Shown in pieces: positions 1 to 8,531 of a DNA stretch of 64,000 nucleotides (its first letter is position 1; every line of letters starts with the position of its first letter). This DNA is from an uncultured Fodinibius sp. Its GTDB lineage: Bacteria; Bacteroidota; Rhodothermia; Balneolales; Balneolaceae. The DNA lies in assembly GCA_913056455.1 (NCBI GenBank), contig CAJXMJ010000002.1, positions 911,665 through 975,664 on the forward strand, given 5' to 3'. The translations under genes were made by a program, and so were the position numbers. The notes below the pieces were generated by a model. The model had not been told where the DNA came from. It searched no databases and saw only the letters and a list, made by a program, of their open reading frames with translations.

Positions 1-32
1 TGAAAAGAAACGAAGTTTTACAAGAGGCCTGG

Positions 33-338
33 TTATTCAAATTCTTTGATTTTATAAACTGTTTCTCCTTCTTTTTTCATGCCATATTCTTCACGGGCGA
101 TGCGTTCCAGCAGAAAAGGGTCAGTTTCAAGGTTTTCAATTTTCTGTTTAAGAACCTGTGTTTCCTTTTTTAGCTGTTCCTTCTTTTCTTTGAGCTCGGT
201 TTTGCGCTGGATGAGTTCGACGCGTGCCCAAATGCTATAGGTATCGATAAAGGTAAACCATACCACAATAATGCCTCCCAGGATAAGGGCCAGAAAAGAT
301 TTGCGCCACCGCAAGGGATTTAATAGTTGGTAATTCAT
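33..338 (-). CDS. FtsB/DivIC-like septum formation initiator
   Basis: A 101-residue single-pass membrane protein of the septum formation initiator (FtsB/DivIC) family, which links the late divisome at midcell. Visible: a short basic N-terminus, one membrane segment at about 13-31, a Lys/Glu-rich coiled coil at about 38-72, and the family-typical tail DPFLLERIAREEYGM at 73-87. The length matches the family. It starts at an ATG whose upstream region (339-417) is shared with the divergent phospholipase-D-like gene. Coiled-coil membrane proteins are easy to over-call, but the tail motif makes this assignment good. Whether it acts as FtsB or DivIC cannot be decided. Confidence 0.85.
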   Translation of the reverse strand: MNYQLLNPLRWRKSFLALILGGIIVVWFTFIDTYSIWARVELIQRKTELKEKKEQLKKETQVLKQKIENLETDPFLLERIAREEYGMKKEGETVYKIKEFE

Positions 339-417
339 CAGCTTGGTTGCTTTAGGCAGTAGTAATAGCGAACATTAGGGTCGAAAATACCACAATTTAC
401 AGATCAAACACAACCAA

Positions 418-2367
418 ATGAAGGGCAGGCTTTTTCTATTATATGGATTCTTACTTTTGTTGCCGTATTATCTGCAGGCAAAAGGGGGCGTTCAGGATAC
501 GAGTTCGACAGAATGGATAAAGGTATATTTTAATCAGCCTGCCGATCATTCGGTTGCATTGCCCGGGAATATGAGTAAAAGTAACGCCGATCTGATAGGT
601 ACGCTCGAATCGCTTATCGAAGAGGCGAACTGCAGTGTAGATTTAGCTATTTACGACCTGGAGCACCCGCGAATTGGTAGAGCACTGGCGGAAGCGGCGA
701 AGCGGGATGTAAGGGTAAGAGTGGTGACCGATAATTATAACCGAACTGATGCCGGGAAAATTGATTCTGCCATGTGGGCCATGCTCCGGGGAGCTGGTAT
801 AATTTCTATTGATGATGACGGTGATGTATATGAGCCTGACGGTAATATCGCTGACAACGATTTGGTTAATGCAGGGGCCGATATGCATCACAAGTTTGCA
901 GTTATTGATGGTTTAAGTTCCACCCCTAATGATGACAAGGTTTGGACGGGATCGACCAACCTGACTTATACCGGAGCTTATAATACTAACAACACCATCA
1001 TTATTAAGGACAGTGAGATTGCTTCGGCTTATCTTCATGAGTTTGAGCAGATGTGGGGAGATGATGACGAAACACCGAATCCGGCAGCATCAAGGTATCA
1101 TAAAGATAAATCGTATGTGGGTGAGAACGTGTATTTTGTGGGTGATACGAAGGTGGAGGTCTATTTTTCGCCTATCAACAGGTCGGGTAGTAAACCCAGC
1201 GTTATGAATCGATTGGTAGAGGTGATTCGTGCAGAAGCTCAGCATGATTTGGGATTTCAGGCGTTTGCGATTACGCCGAGTATTCCGCTCAGCAGAACGA
1301 TTTGGCAGATGTCGGCCACCGGGGATATCGAACTTAATGGAGTTATTGACCCGATGTTTTATTATCGGTATAAGAATAACGGTGATATTTGGGCAACGCC
1401 GGAAGCAAATGTACGTAACCGGATGATTTTACCGGCGAATGAAATGCGAAAGCTGCACCATAAGGTTATGCTGGTGGATGCCAAACATCCGGACCCATCT
1501 GACCAAGGAGTGACCATTGCCGGTTCATATAACTTCTCAAAAAATGCTGAAGTAAATAATGATGAGAATCTGCTGATTATTTATTCCGACCGCATTACCA
1601 ATCAGTTTTATCAGGATTTTCGTGGAGTGGTTCGGCGTGCACAGCGAGATGCTGATGTACCCGCCCCTATTATCGATCCAGATCGATGGTATTCAGTTGA
1701 GGAGGTTTCAGATGGCAGCCAATTTGCCATAGAGGTGCTTCCGGGTTTTGAGTATGGGGTAGAGTTCTTAGGGGTAAATGTGCCACGAATTTATGCGGGG
1801 CAGGACTCTTCAGACTATTACGCTAATGAAGCTGCGGAGTATCTTAGAAACCTGATATTAGTCGGTGAGGTAAAGTTGCAGGGCGCATCGGGAGATCGAC
1901 CGGATGCGGGCTATGGAGCATTCCAGGCATATGTGATGCTGAAAACGGAGAAGGAGCAAGTGATAGCCCTAAACAAGCACTTGCTACAACAGGGTTTTGG
2001 ACAGTACGAGCATTATTACGCGCAGCATCCCGACTCGGTGATTGCGTACAAGCAATATGCCGAAAAGGCCAGACAGCGAAAAGTAGGGATGTGGCAACAT
2101 TCGGAAAAAGTGGGAGAGAAGGTTCCGCGCGAGGAGGTGGGAGGAGTTGCTGAGCCGTCAGAAGCTTTTCCAATTAATATTAATACGGCTGGTGCTGCGT
2201 TATTAAGGTTGTTGCCCGGTATTGGACCGGCATATGCTCAGCGTATCATTGCGTATCGTGAGCGTAATGGATTGTTTTCCGATGTTGAACAGCTCAAAAA
2301 TATAAGGGGTATTGGGCCCAAGACGATGGAGAAGCTGCGTCCTAATGTAGTTGTGGAGCGGGAATAA
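418..2367 (+). CDS. Secreted PLD-family protein with SNase-like and ComEA-type HhH domains
   Basis: A 649-residue exported protein (signal peptide about 1-21). Two phospholipase-D HKD motifs are intact: H157-x-K159-x4-D164 followed by GSTN, and H347-x-K349-x4-D354 followed by GSYN, so one polypeptide can form the two-lobed PLD site. Residues about 430-570 resemble a staphylococcal-nuclease/thermonuclease fold (VEFLGVNVPRI), but positions that in SNase are Arg, Asp and Glu read Glu, Asn and Arg, so this domain is probably not catalytic. Residues about 583-645 are tandem helix-hairpin-helix motifs of ComEA type (LLPGIGPAYAQRI and IRGIGPKTMEKL), known to bind DNA non-specifically. The likely role is an envelope-associated phosphodiesterase or nuclease acting on DNA; a phospholipid substrate remains possible. 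The start lacks a Shine-Dalgarno. The downstream transporter is separated by about 100 bp, so it is likely monocistronic. Confidence 0.8.
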   Translation: MKGRLFLLYGFLLLLPYYLQAKGGVQDTSSTEWIKVYFNQPADHSVALPGNMSKSNADLIGTLESLIEEANCSVDLAIYDLEHPRIGRALAEAAKRDVRVRVVTDNYNRTDAGKIDSAMWAMLRGAGIISIDDDGDVYEPDGNIADNDLVNAGADMHHKFAVIDGLSSTPNDDKVWTGSTNLTYTGAYNTNNTIIIKDSEIASAYLHEFEQMWGDDDETPNPAASRYHKDKSYVGENVYFVGDTKVEVYFSPINRSGSKPSVMNRLVEVIRAEAQHDLGFQAFAITPSIPLSRTIWQMSATGDIELNGVIDPMFYYRYKNNGDIWATPEANVRNRMILPANEMRKLHHKVMLVDAKHPDPSDQGVTIAGSYNFSKNAEVNNDENLLIIYSDRITNQFYQDFRGVVRRAQRDADVPAPIIDPDRWYSVEEVSDGSQFAIEVLPGFEYGVEFLGVNVPRIYAGQDSSDYYANEAAEYLRNLILVGEVKLQGASGDRPDAGYGAFQAYVMLKTEKEQVIALNKHLLQQGFGQYEHYYAQHPDSVIAYKQYAEKARQRKVGMWQHSEKVGEKVPREEVGGVAEPSEAFPININTAGAALLRLLPGIGPAYAQRIIAYRERNGLFSDVEQLKNIRGIGPKTMEKLRPNVVVERE

Positions 2368-2465
2368 CTGAGAAATGCACAAATTTTTATTTTATTAATA
2401 GGCGGTTTTGGATGAGTAGACAACGTTTGTAATGATGGCAGATCGAGACTTTAATTTGATGAACT

Positions 2466-3392
2466 ATGAATGAATCTATTGATGCCTTACGCTTGAATTT
2501 AGGTGAGGAGGGATTGCTGGTGATGAACATATCGCTGGCTGTAATAATGTTCGGCGTGGCACTGGAGTTGTCAGTTAACGACTTTAAGCGTGTTGTTAAA
2601 GATCCAAAATCCACTATCGTAGGTATCCTGTCGCAGTTTTTCTTACTTCCGGCGATAACATTTCTGTTGGTGTTCTTTTTTGAACCTCATCCGAGTATGG
2701 CTTTGGGTATGTTTATGGTTGCGGCTTGTCCGGGTGGTAATGTTTCAAACTTCTTTTCGTTGCTGGCCAAAGGCAATGCAGCACTGTCGGTAAGTATGAC
2801 GGCTATTGTAACCACCTCGGCCATCATTATGACGCCCTTTAACTTTACCCTCTGGGCCAGTTTGTATGAGCCTACGAGTATAATTTTAAGAGATATACAT
2901 ATAAATTTATGGGAAGTTTTTAAGATAATTGGTTTAATTCTGGGGATACCTCTTATTTTGGGAATGAGCCTCCGCCATTATCAGGAAACCTTGGCCCAAA
3001 GAATATCAAGTTGGATTAAGGGCTTTGGAATCGTCTTTTTTGCGGGATTTGTGCTCGTAGCTTTTGGTATGAATTTCGAAAATTTCTTGAGTTACGTTCA
3101 TTTGGTCATCGGGCTCGTATTTTTTCACAATGCTTTTGCTCTCTCGGGCGGATATGCACTGGCATCCATATTTAATCTTCCCTACAAAGATCGAAAATCC
3201 ATTGCCATCGAAACCGGTATCCAAAATTCCGGATTGGGACTGCTGCTTATCTTCAACTTTTTCGAGGGCTTGGGTGGTATGGCACTTGTTGCTGCCTGGT
3301 GGGGAATTTGGCATATTGTCACCGGTTTGGGCATTGGATGGTATTGGTCAATAGGAAAATCAGCATTACAACAAGTATTTAGCAATGCGTAA
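2466..3392 (+). CDS. BASS-family (bile acid:sodium symporter-like) transporter
   Basis: A 308-residue inner-membrane protein with about nine or ten hydrophobic segments, matching the bile acid:sodium symporter fold. Family signatures are CPGGNVSNFFS at 88-98, in the first crossover region, and ETGIQNSGLGL near 248-258, in the second. Bacterial members move organic anions (bile salts, pantoate, keto acids) with sodium; the substrate here cannot be read from sequence. The 3' end overlaps the start of the acyltransferase gene by 8 bases, so the two are very likely co-translated. Confidence 0.85.
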   Translation: MNESIDALRLNLGEEGLLVMNISLAVIMFGVALELSVNDFKRVVKDPKSTIVGILSQFFLLPAITFLLVFFFEPHPSMALGMFMVAACPGGNVSNFFSLLAKGNAALSVSMTAIVTTSAIIMTPFNFTLWASLYEPTSIILRDIHINLWEVFKIIGLILGIPLILGMSLRHYQETLAQRISSWIKGFGIVFFAGFVLVAFGMNFENFLSYVHLVIGLVFFHNAFALSGGYALASIFNLPYKDRKSIAIETGIQNSGLGLLLIFNFFEGLGGMALVAAWWGIWHIVTGLGIGWYWSIGKSALQQVFSNA

Positions 3393-4656
3393 GAATTATC
3401 TGTGGTATCAATTTTGGCGGTACGGTATTATTCGTCCGGCATTGAGTCTTTTCTATTCGGACATGAATGTGATTGGGAGGGAGAATATACCGGAAAATAA
3501 ACCGGTTATGTTTATCGGAAATCATCAGAATTCTTTTTTGGATGCCTTGCATGTCGTTAACAATACAGAGCATTTTGTTCATTTTCTTACCCGCGCCGAG
3601 GCGTATGGAAATCCCCTGTTGGATCGCTTTTTCCATTCGCTGAATATGCTTCCGGTTTATCGCGCCAGAGATGGTTTCGGAACCATTAAACGCAATGAGC
3701 AAATTTTCGAAGAGTGTTATGAGCGTCTTGCCCAAAATGATGCCCTGCTGGTGTTTGCTGAGGCAAGCCACGTTATGGAGCGGCGAATTCGTCCGCTTAG
3801 TAAAGGATTTACCCGCATTGTTTTTGGCGCGGAGGAGAAATATAACTGGGATATGGATCTTCAGATCGTACCGGTAGGTATCAGCTATGGCAGTCACCGG
3901 AAGTCTAGGACTCCGGTTCGCATAGAGTTTGGAGAGGCGGTTCCAGCGTTGCAATACAGGCAAGAATATCAGAATGATGAGCGCGATGCGGCACAAAAGC
4001 TGAAGATGAATATTGCCTCCCGGTTACAAAATCTTACGTTGCATATTCCCAATAAAAAATATTACGCTTTATACCAGCTGATGCTGGATGAGTTGGAGCC
4101 TAATCGCCAAGAGCTGCTGGAACCTGAACTGGTGAATCGTCGTGCAAAAACGATTAGTAATCAACTCAATGGTGAGCTGATTGAGGAATCTGAAATTTTA
4201 TTGCAAAAAGTTGACCAACACGATATTACCGTTCAAGAGATTACAAATCCTGTTTCCATTGAGTTGAAGGATATTATGTTGAGTCCTCTTTATGCTTTTT
4301 CATTACTTAATAATACACCGCCTTATCAGCTTATTCGATGGTTGGTGAACAGCTATTTGGAGGATGAGGCATTTGAGGCTTCTGTGAAGTTTTTGGTGGG
4401 ATTAATGTTGCCGCTCTATTACCTGGTTATTGCGCTTATCTTATCTTCTGTAGGATTGAGCATGCCCTGGATCGGCGTCTACATTTTGGGAAGTCTGGTA
4501 ACAGCTCCCTTATTTGTGCGGGGCAAAGATTTGTTGGTATCCAAACTGTTTGACAAAAAGAAGCGCTCAACATTATTAGATAATGAGAGCTTTGCTGAGC
4601 AGTTAGACAAGTTTAAAAACTTGAGGTCCCAACTGTTTAATGAAAAGAAAGATTGA
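3385..4656 (+). CDS. PlsC-like lysophospholipid acyltransferase
   Basis: A 423-residue membrane-associated acyltransferase of the glycerol-3-phosphate/1-acyl-glycerol-3-phosphate family. The catalytic block is GNHQNSFLDA, with His47 and Asp53 separated by five residues instead of the four in E. coli PlsC; from memory this spacing recurs in Bacteroidota homologues. Further blocks are LPVYRARD (about 93-100), VFAEASH in the place of the usual FPEG, and IVPVGISYGS. Two hydrophobic segments near 335-385 anchor the C-terminal half, which is longer than in PlsC. It would transfer an acyl chain to a lysophospholipid or related lipid at the inner membrane. It overlaps the upstream transporter by 8 bases and ends 8 bases from the convergent yraN. 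Confidence 0.8.
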   Translation: MRKNYLWYQFWRYGIIRPALSLFYSDMNVIGRENIPENKPVMFIGNHQNSFLDALHVVNNTEHFVHFLTRAEAYGNPLLDRFFHSLNMLPVYRARDGFGTIKRNEQIFEECYERLAQNDALLVFAEASHVMERRIRPLSKGFTRIVFGAEEKYNWDMDLQIVPVGISYGSHRKSRTPVRIEFGEAVPALQYRQEYQNDERDAAQKLKMNIASRLQNLTLHIPNKKYYALYQLMLDELEPNRQELLEPELVNRRAKTISNQLNGELIEESEILLQKVDQHDITVQEITNPVSIELKDIMLSPLYAFSLLNNTPPYQLIRWLVNSYLEDEAFEASVKFLVGLMLPLYYLVIALILSSVGLSMPWIGVYILGSLVTAPLFVRGKDLLVSKLFDKKKRSTLLDNESFAEQLDKFKNLRSQLFNEKKD

Positions 4657-4664
4657 GGGAGGAG

Positions 4665-5042
4665 TTAACGCCCTTGTGTAAAAGCATTCTCAAAATGCTT
4701 AATGTCCGGAGCTTCGTTATTTTTCTGGAGGATTGAAATAATATCGAAACGTACTGGGACGCCATCCATTTTACGTTCATAGATCCAGGCTTCAGCTGCT
4801 TTGTAGACGTTCTGAATTTTTTCTTCATCTACAAACTCTTCGGGTTCACCAAAGGTGTTTGAAGAGCGTGTTTTTACTTCTGCAAAAACAATACAGGTTT
4901 CATTGTCATAGGCTACGATATCGACCTCAGCCCGTTCAAAATGGTAGTTCCGCTCCAGAATGGTATAGCCTTTCGATTCAAGATATGCTGTTGCCAGCTC
5001 TTCGCCCTCATCGCCAATTTCGCGTGTCGTTTTGTTACTCAT
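4665..5042 (-). CDS. yraN: YraN/UPF0102 family nuclease-fold protein
   Basis: A 125-residue protein of the UPF0102 family, which has a restriction-endonuclease-like PD-(D/E)XK fold. The likely catalytic constellation is visible: the N-terminal GDEGEELA helix (10-17), Asp41 in EVDIVAYD, and Glu55-x-Lys57 in FAEVKTRS. The biological role is not settled in the family; a DNA or RNA processing function is inferred from the fold. It overlaps the end of the upstream GbsR/MarR-type regulator by 8 bases and so is probably translationally coupled to it. Confidence 0.85.
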   Translation of the reverse strand: MSNKTTREIGDEGEELATAYLESKGYTILERNYHFERAEVDIVAYDNETCIVFAEVKTRSSNTFGEPEEFVDEEKIQNVYKAAEAWIYERKMDGVPVRFDIISILQKNNEAPDIKHFENAFTQGR

Positions 5043-5634
5043 GATGTTGAGGTGATGACGTAGAATCTGATTTTGTGCCTGTAATGGTGTGTTTCATTTC
5101 GGCCAGTTTAACCAGATGCTTCAGGAATTTTAAGTTTTTCTTGTTGATGTATGGCAACAGTGCTTCCGTAAATCGTTCGAACATCTCCAGGAACTCAGTA
5201 AACTTTTCGATTCTTTCCCGGAAATCTTGCTCTTCTTCAGAGAGAGTTTCTTGCTCTTCAAAAAGATCAAGCGTTTTGTTCAGGTTTTGTCGAATAGGCG
5301 CTACCTCCCGTTGCTGCCGCTCCCTGATAATCGTCGAAACAATAGTCCAGACGTCCTTCTCGGCAGTATAAAAATCCTTGCGGTTGCCCTTGAAATGTAC
5401 TTTGTGGATTAGTTGCCACTGCAGTAAGTTGCGCAAGTTCATGTTCGCATTGCCGCGAGAAATATCAAGCTGATCCATGATAGCGTCGGTATCCAGAGGA
5501 TCAGACTCAGCATACAAAAGGGCATGGATTTGAGCCATCGTTTTGTTGATGCCCCAGGCCGATGCCATCTCTCCCCAAAGCAAAATAAATTGCTCTAATG
5601 CTTCTTCATGTGTTTGGGAGCGAGATTCATTCAC
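5035..5634 (-). CDS. GbsR/MarR-family winged-helix regulator
   Basis: A 199-residue DNA-binding protein of the GbsR branch of MarR regulators. A winged helix lies at about 35-110 (AQIHALLYAESDPLDTDAIM then LDISRGNANMNLRNLLQW), followed by a helical, charged C-terminal half for dimerisation. The GbsR branch is best known for repressing osmoprotectant (choline/betaine) genes, but no such genes lie nearby, so the target is unknown. The start is GTG: no in-frame ATG precedes the conserved region. It lies 15 bp after the FmdB-like gene and overlaps yraN, giving a probable three-gene transcript. Confidence 0.8.
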   Translation of the reverse strand: MNESRSQTHEEALEQFILLWGEMASAWGINKTMAQIHALLYAESDPLDTDAIMDQLDISRGNANMNLRNLLQWQLIHKVHFKGNRKDFYTAEKDVWTIVSTIIRERQQREVAPIRQNLNKTLDLFEEQETLSEEEQDFRERIEKFTEFLEMFERFTEALLPYINKKNLKFLKHLVKLAEMKHTITGTKSDSTSSPQHHE

Positions 5635-5649
5635 ACGCTTGGGATTGGA

Positions 5650-5925
5650 TTAGTTGGCCTTTTCGGTTTTTGAGGCAGTTCCGTTCGAACTGCTTGAAGA
5701 TCCGTTGGCTTGTGCCTTTTCTTTGGCCCGCTTTTCCTTGCGGTCACTGTCTTTATAATCTGTAACATAAAAGCCATCGCCTTTATATACAACGCCGCCA
5801 CCGCCTGAAATGACGCGCTTCACTTTTTGTCCGGTTTCGGGACACTCGTCAAGGGCGTCATCTTTAATACTTTGCTTGATTTCAAATGTAGTTCCGTCTT
5901 CACGCTTGTATTTATATGTTGGCAT
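5650..5925 (-). CDS. FmdB-like putative regulatory protein, zinc knuckle degenerate
   Basis: A 91-residue protein with the FmdB/CxxC_CXXC_SSSS layout: MPTYKYKR start, a middle CPETG turn, a glycine stretch with GDGFYVTDY (50-58), then a low-complexity Lys/Ser tail. Family members normally carry two CxxC pairs that bind zinc. Here the first pair is replaced by a KREDG stretch and only Cys28 of the second remains, so zinc binding is unlikely. Function is unknown. It is the first gene of the likely FmdB-GbsR-yraN unit. The ATG start is supported by the family's conserved MPTY beginning. Confidence 0.75.
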   Translation of the reverse strand: MPTYKYKREDGTTFEIKQSIKDDALDECPETGQKVKRVISGGGGVVYKGDGFYVTDYKDSDRKEKRAKEKAQANGSSSSSNGTASKTEKAN

Positions 5926-6015
5926 AGTTAATAATTTTTTTATTTAGTTCTGATAGCAGTAAATAATAGCATAAAATGTGCCAAACTCGTTAGTCCGTAC
6001 AAATTTACAGTTATG

Positions 6016-7209
6016 CTATGTTAGTTCTTGCAGGCCCGTTTGTAATCGATTGATTGCTTCCTGCAGGTCTTCCATAGATGAAGCATAACTGAGTCTCATG
6101 CCGTTGGGTTCCCCGAATGCATCGCCGGGTACAGTTGCAAGTCCGTGTTCCTCGATCAGGTACATGCATAAATCGGTACTCGATTCAATGGATTCTCCAC
6201 TTGCAGATGTAGTACCGAGATAGTGAGAGATGTCGGGGAATACATAAAATGCACCGGGCGGTTTAAAGCATTTGAGTCCGTCTATTTTTGATAAGGCCTC
6301 AACAATATAGTCACGACGTTTTTTAAACGAACTGCGCATATTATGGACAGCATCAAGGCTACCACGATAAGCTGCTTCGCCCGCTTTTTGTGAAATGCTG
6401 GATGGGGCAGAGGTTTCCTGGCTTTGAATTTTAGCAACGGCATCGGCAAATGATTTGGGAGCAGCCAGGTACCCCAGCCGCCAGCCTGTCATTGCAAATC
6501 CCTTTGAAAACCCGTTAATAAGTACCGTACGTTCTTTAAGTTCCGGTGCGATATTGAGGATACTTACATGATCATCTTCAAATACGATATATTCATAAAT
6601 TTCGTCCGAGATAATATTTACCCGGGGATGATCAGCAAGCACATCTGCTAAAGCTTTAAGTTCATCGGCGCTGTAACACGTCCCCGTAGGATTAGAGGGC
6701 GAACAAAGCATCACCGCTTTGGTATTTTCGGTGATGGCACCTTCGAGCTGCTCCGGGGTCATACGGTAGTTATTTTCGAATGAGGTGCGTACGGTTACCG
6801 GAGTGCCGCCCGCTACATTGACCATTTGGGGATACGAAACCCAGTAAGGCGTGGGAATGATAACCTCATCACCTTCATCAACCATGGCCAGCATACTAAA
6901 GCCCAGAGCCTGCTTTGCTCCGTTGGTGCAAACGATTTGAGCGGGATCATAATCGAGCTGATTGTCGCGCTGCAGCTTGTCGGTAATACTTTGACGCAGC
7001 TCGGGGGTTCCGGTATTCATCGTGTAGCCGTGGAAGCCATCATTGATGGCCTTAATGGCAGCGTCGCAAATATGTTGCGGTGTTTTAAAGTCAGGTTCCC
7101 CGGCACTTAGGGAGACGACAGATTTGCCCTGACGTGTTAATTCTTTTGCTTTGGCAGAGATAGCCAATGTTTCGGAGGGAGAAACAGCTTGCGCTCGTTT
7201 TGATATCAT
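6016..7209 (-). CDS. aspC: Class I PLP-dependent aminotransferase (aspartate type)
   Basis: A 397-residue fold-type I aminotransferase, likely aspartate aminotransferase of the Ib subgroup, converting aspartate and 2-oxoglutarate to oxaloacetate and glutamate in the cytoplasm. Visible: SAGEPDF near the N-terminus, the NPTG substrate loop (about 173-176), DEIYEY, and the PLP lysine in GFSKGFAMTGWRLGY (Lys236 by this start). I chose the ATG at 7209 rather than a TTG four codons upstream, because MISKRA is the usual beginning and the upstream codons add nothing conserved. Related enzymes also act on other amino acids or prephenate, so substrate is inferred. It stands alone, with about 150 bp before coaD's end. 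Confidence 0.85.
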   Translation of the reverse strand: MISKRAQAVSPSETLAISAKAKELTRQGKSVVSLSAGEPDFKTPQHICDAAIKAINDGFHGYTMNTGTPELRQSITDKLQRDNQLDYDPAQIVCTNGAKQALGFSMLAMVDEGDEVIIPTPYWVSYPQMVNVAGGTPVTVRTSFENNYRMTPEQLEGAITENTKAVMLCSPSNPTGTCYSADELKALADVLADHPRVNIISDEIYEYIVFEDDHVSILNIAPELKERTVLINGFSKGFAMTGWRLGYLAAPKSFADAVAKIQSQETSAPSSISQKAGEAAYRGSLDAVHNMRSSFKKRRDYIVEALSKIDGLKCFKPPGAFYVFPDISHYLGTTSASGESIESSTDLCMYLIEEHGLATVPGDAFGEPNGMRLSYASSMEDLQEAINRLQTGLQELT

Positions 7210-7374
7210 AACGCTATCCAATCAGTTGCTTGAGGTCAGTTTCAGAAAGAACTGAAAATAGAAAAAAGAGCGCTCTATTTCTATGCGTTTATAAGATGGA
7301 CTTTGTGTAAAGGATACGGGAAGAAATTAATTGATGACTTCAATGCTTTAAAGTTAAGGTCAGATTGGTCTGAA

Positions 7375-7875
7375 TTACTTCTCTTTGTCCTTGAACTTTT
7401 CCCGCAGCGCCTCCGCCACGTGTTCGGGCACAAAGGAGGATAGGTCGCCATCCCAATACGCAATTTCTCTGACGAGCGAGGCAGATATAAAGGTAAGCTG
7501 TTCGTTGGGCATCAGAAAAACGGTATCTACTTCGGGGGCAAGGCGGCGGTTGGTTAGGGCCATGCGGAATTCATATTCAAAATCCGAGACCTGTCGGACG
7601 CCGCGCACCAGCGTTTGTGCATCCCGTTCTTTGGCAAAATCGACCAAGAGGCCGGTAAACTGTTGAATCTCAACGCGGTCAGCCCATGGTTTGTCTGTCA
7701 GACATTCCTCAATGAGGGCTTCGCGTTCATCCCCGGAAAAGACCGTTTCTTTCTTATTGTTTACGGCAATAGTAATGATAACTTCATCAAAAAGTTCGGT
7801 GGCGCGCTCAAGAATATCCAGATGTCCGTAAGTGATAGGATCGAATGATCCGGGATACAATGCCAGCGTTTCCAT
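7375..7875 (-). CDS. coaD: Phosphopantetheine adenylyltransferase
   Basis: A 166-residue nucleotidyltransferase catalysing the fourth step of coenzyme A synthesis: 4'-phosphopantetheine plus ATP gives dephospho-CoA. The N-terminal YPGSFDPITYGH (7-18) carries the T/HxGH nucleotide-binding motif, and the C-terminal part has the expected EYEFRMALTNRRLAP and SSFVPEHV stretches. Length is normal. It starts 11 bp after rsmD, and the pair rsmD-coaD is a widespread conserved operon. Confidence 0.95.
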   Translation of the reverse strand: METLALYPGSFDPITYGHLDILERATELFDEVIITIAVNNKKETVFSGDEREALIEECLTDKPWADRVEIQQFTGLLVDFAKERDAQTLVRGVRQVSDFEYEFRMALTNRRLAPEVDTVFLMPNEQLTFISASLVREIAYWDGDLSSFVPEHVAEALREKFKDKEK

Positions 7876-7886
7876 AAATAGTAGGT

Positions 7887-8441
7887 TTAGAATTCAATTC
7901 CAGGTTGATCAAGAAAAATACTTACGTGGGTGCGCCCATATTCTTTGTAATATGCGCAGTGTGGGTGATCAGTAAAATTATGCCGCTTATCATGCTCCAG
8001 GATGAGCCATCCGCCTTCGGCCAGCCAGCCGTCAGAAGTAATAGTTTCGATCATCTCGTGCATATAGGCGTAATCGTAGGGCGGATCAGAGAAAATGATA
8101 TCGTATGGAAGCGGCATACCTTCCAGAAATTTTTCTACCGGCGATGTCACTGTTCTAATTTGATCACTTACATCAAACTCGCGCCCCACACTTTCGATAT
8201 GTTTGATATTTCTACGATCACTGTCGACAAATAGTACTTTTGAGGCTCCTCGCGAGATAGCCTCAAAGCCCAAGTTGCCCGACCCGGCAAAAAGGTCTAA
8301 TATGTTGGCGTTACGGATATACTTTCGGGCATCAAGTATCGAGAAAAGCCCTTCTTTTGTACGAGCTGCTGTGGGACGTACGTTTAGGGTGTTTGGAATA
8401 TTTATCTGTCGGCCTTTTAGAGTGCCGGTTATGATACGCAT
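7887..8441 (-). CDS. rsmD: 16S rRNA (guanine966-N2)-methyltransferase
   Basis: A 184-residue SAM-dependent methyltransferase that modifies G966 of 16S rRNA during 30S assembly. Visible: the family beginning MRIITGTLKGR, the RPTAARTKEGLFSIL segment (22-36), the SAM loop DLFAGSGNLG (49-58), and the catalytic SDPPYD (118-123). It sits between the DUF3822-like gene and coaD on the same strand, an order typical of Bacteroidota-type genomes. Confidence 0.93.
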   Translation of the reverse strand: MRIITGTLKGRQINIPNTLNVRPTAARTKEGLFSILDARKYIRNANILDLFAGSGNLGFEAISRGASKVLFVDSDRRNIKHIESVGREFDVSDQIRTVTSPVEKFLEGMPLPYDIIFSDPPYDYAYMHEMIETITSDGWLAEGGWLILEHDKRHNFTDHPHCAYYKEYGRTHVSIFLDQPGIEF

Positions 8442-8531
8442 GTGCTGCTGTTTCTGTTTTTGAAAACCTTATTTAGATGCAAAGGTACAAAAAATAATAC
8501 TGACTGAGATAATTGGCCAATTACTTGGGTA

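Noticed and set aside
418-2367. Reading the PLD/HhH protein as a phage-defence nuclease
   Set aside because: It has a signal peptide and no defence-type neighbours; an exported enzyme is the simpler explanation.
3385-4656. Treating the HX5D spacing of the PlsC-like protein as an inactivating change
   Set aside because: From memory the same spacing is shared by many Bacteroidota relatives, so it is a family variant.
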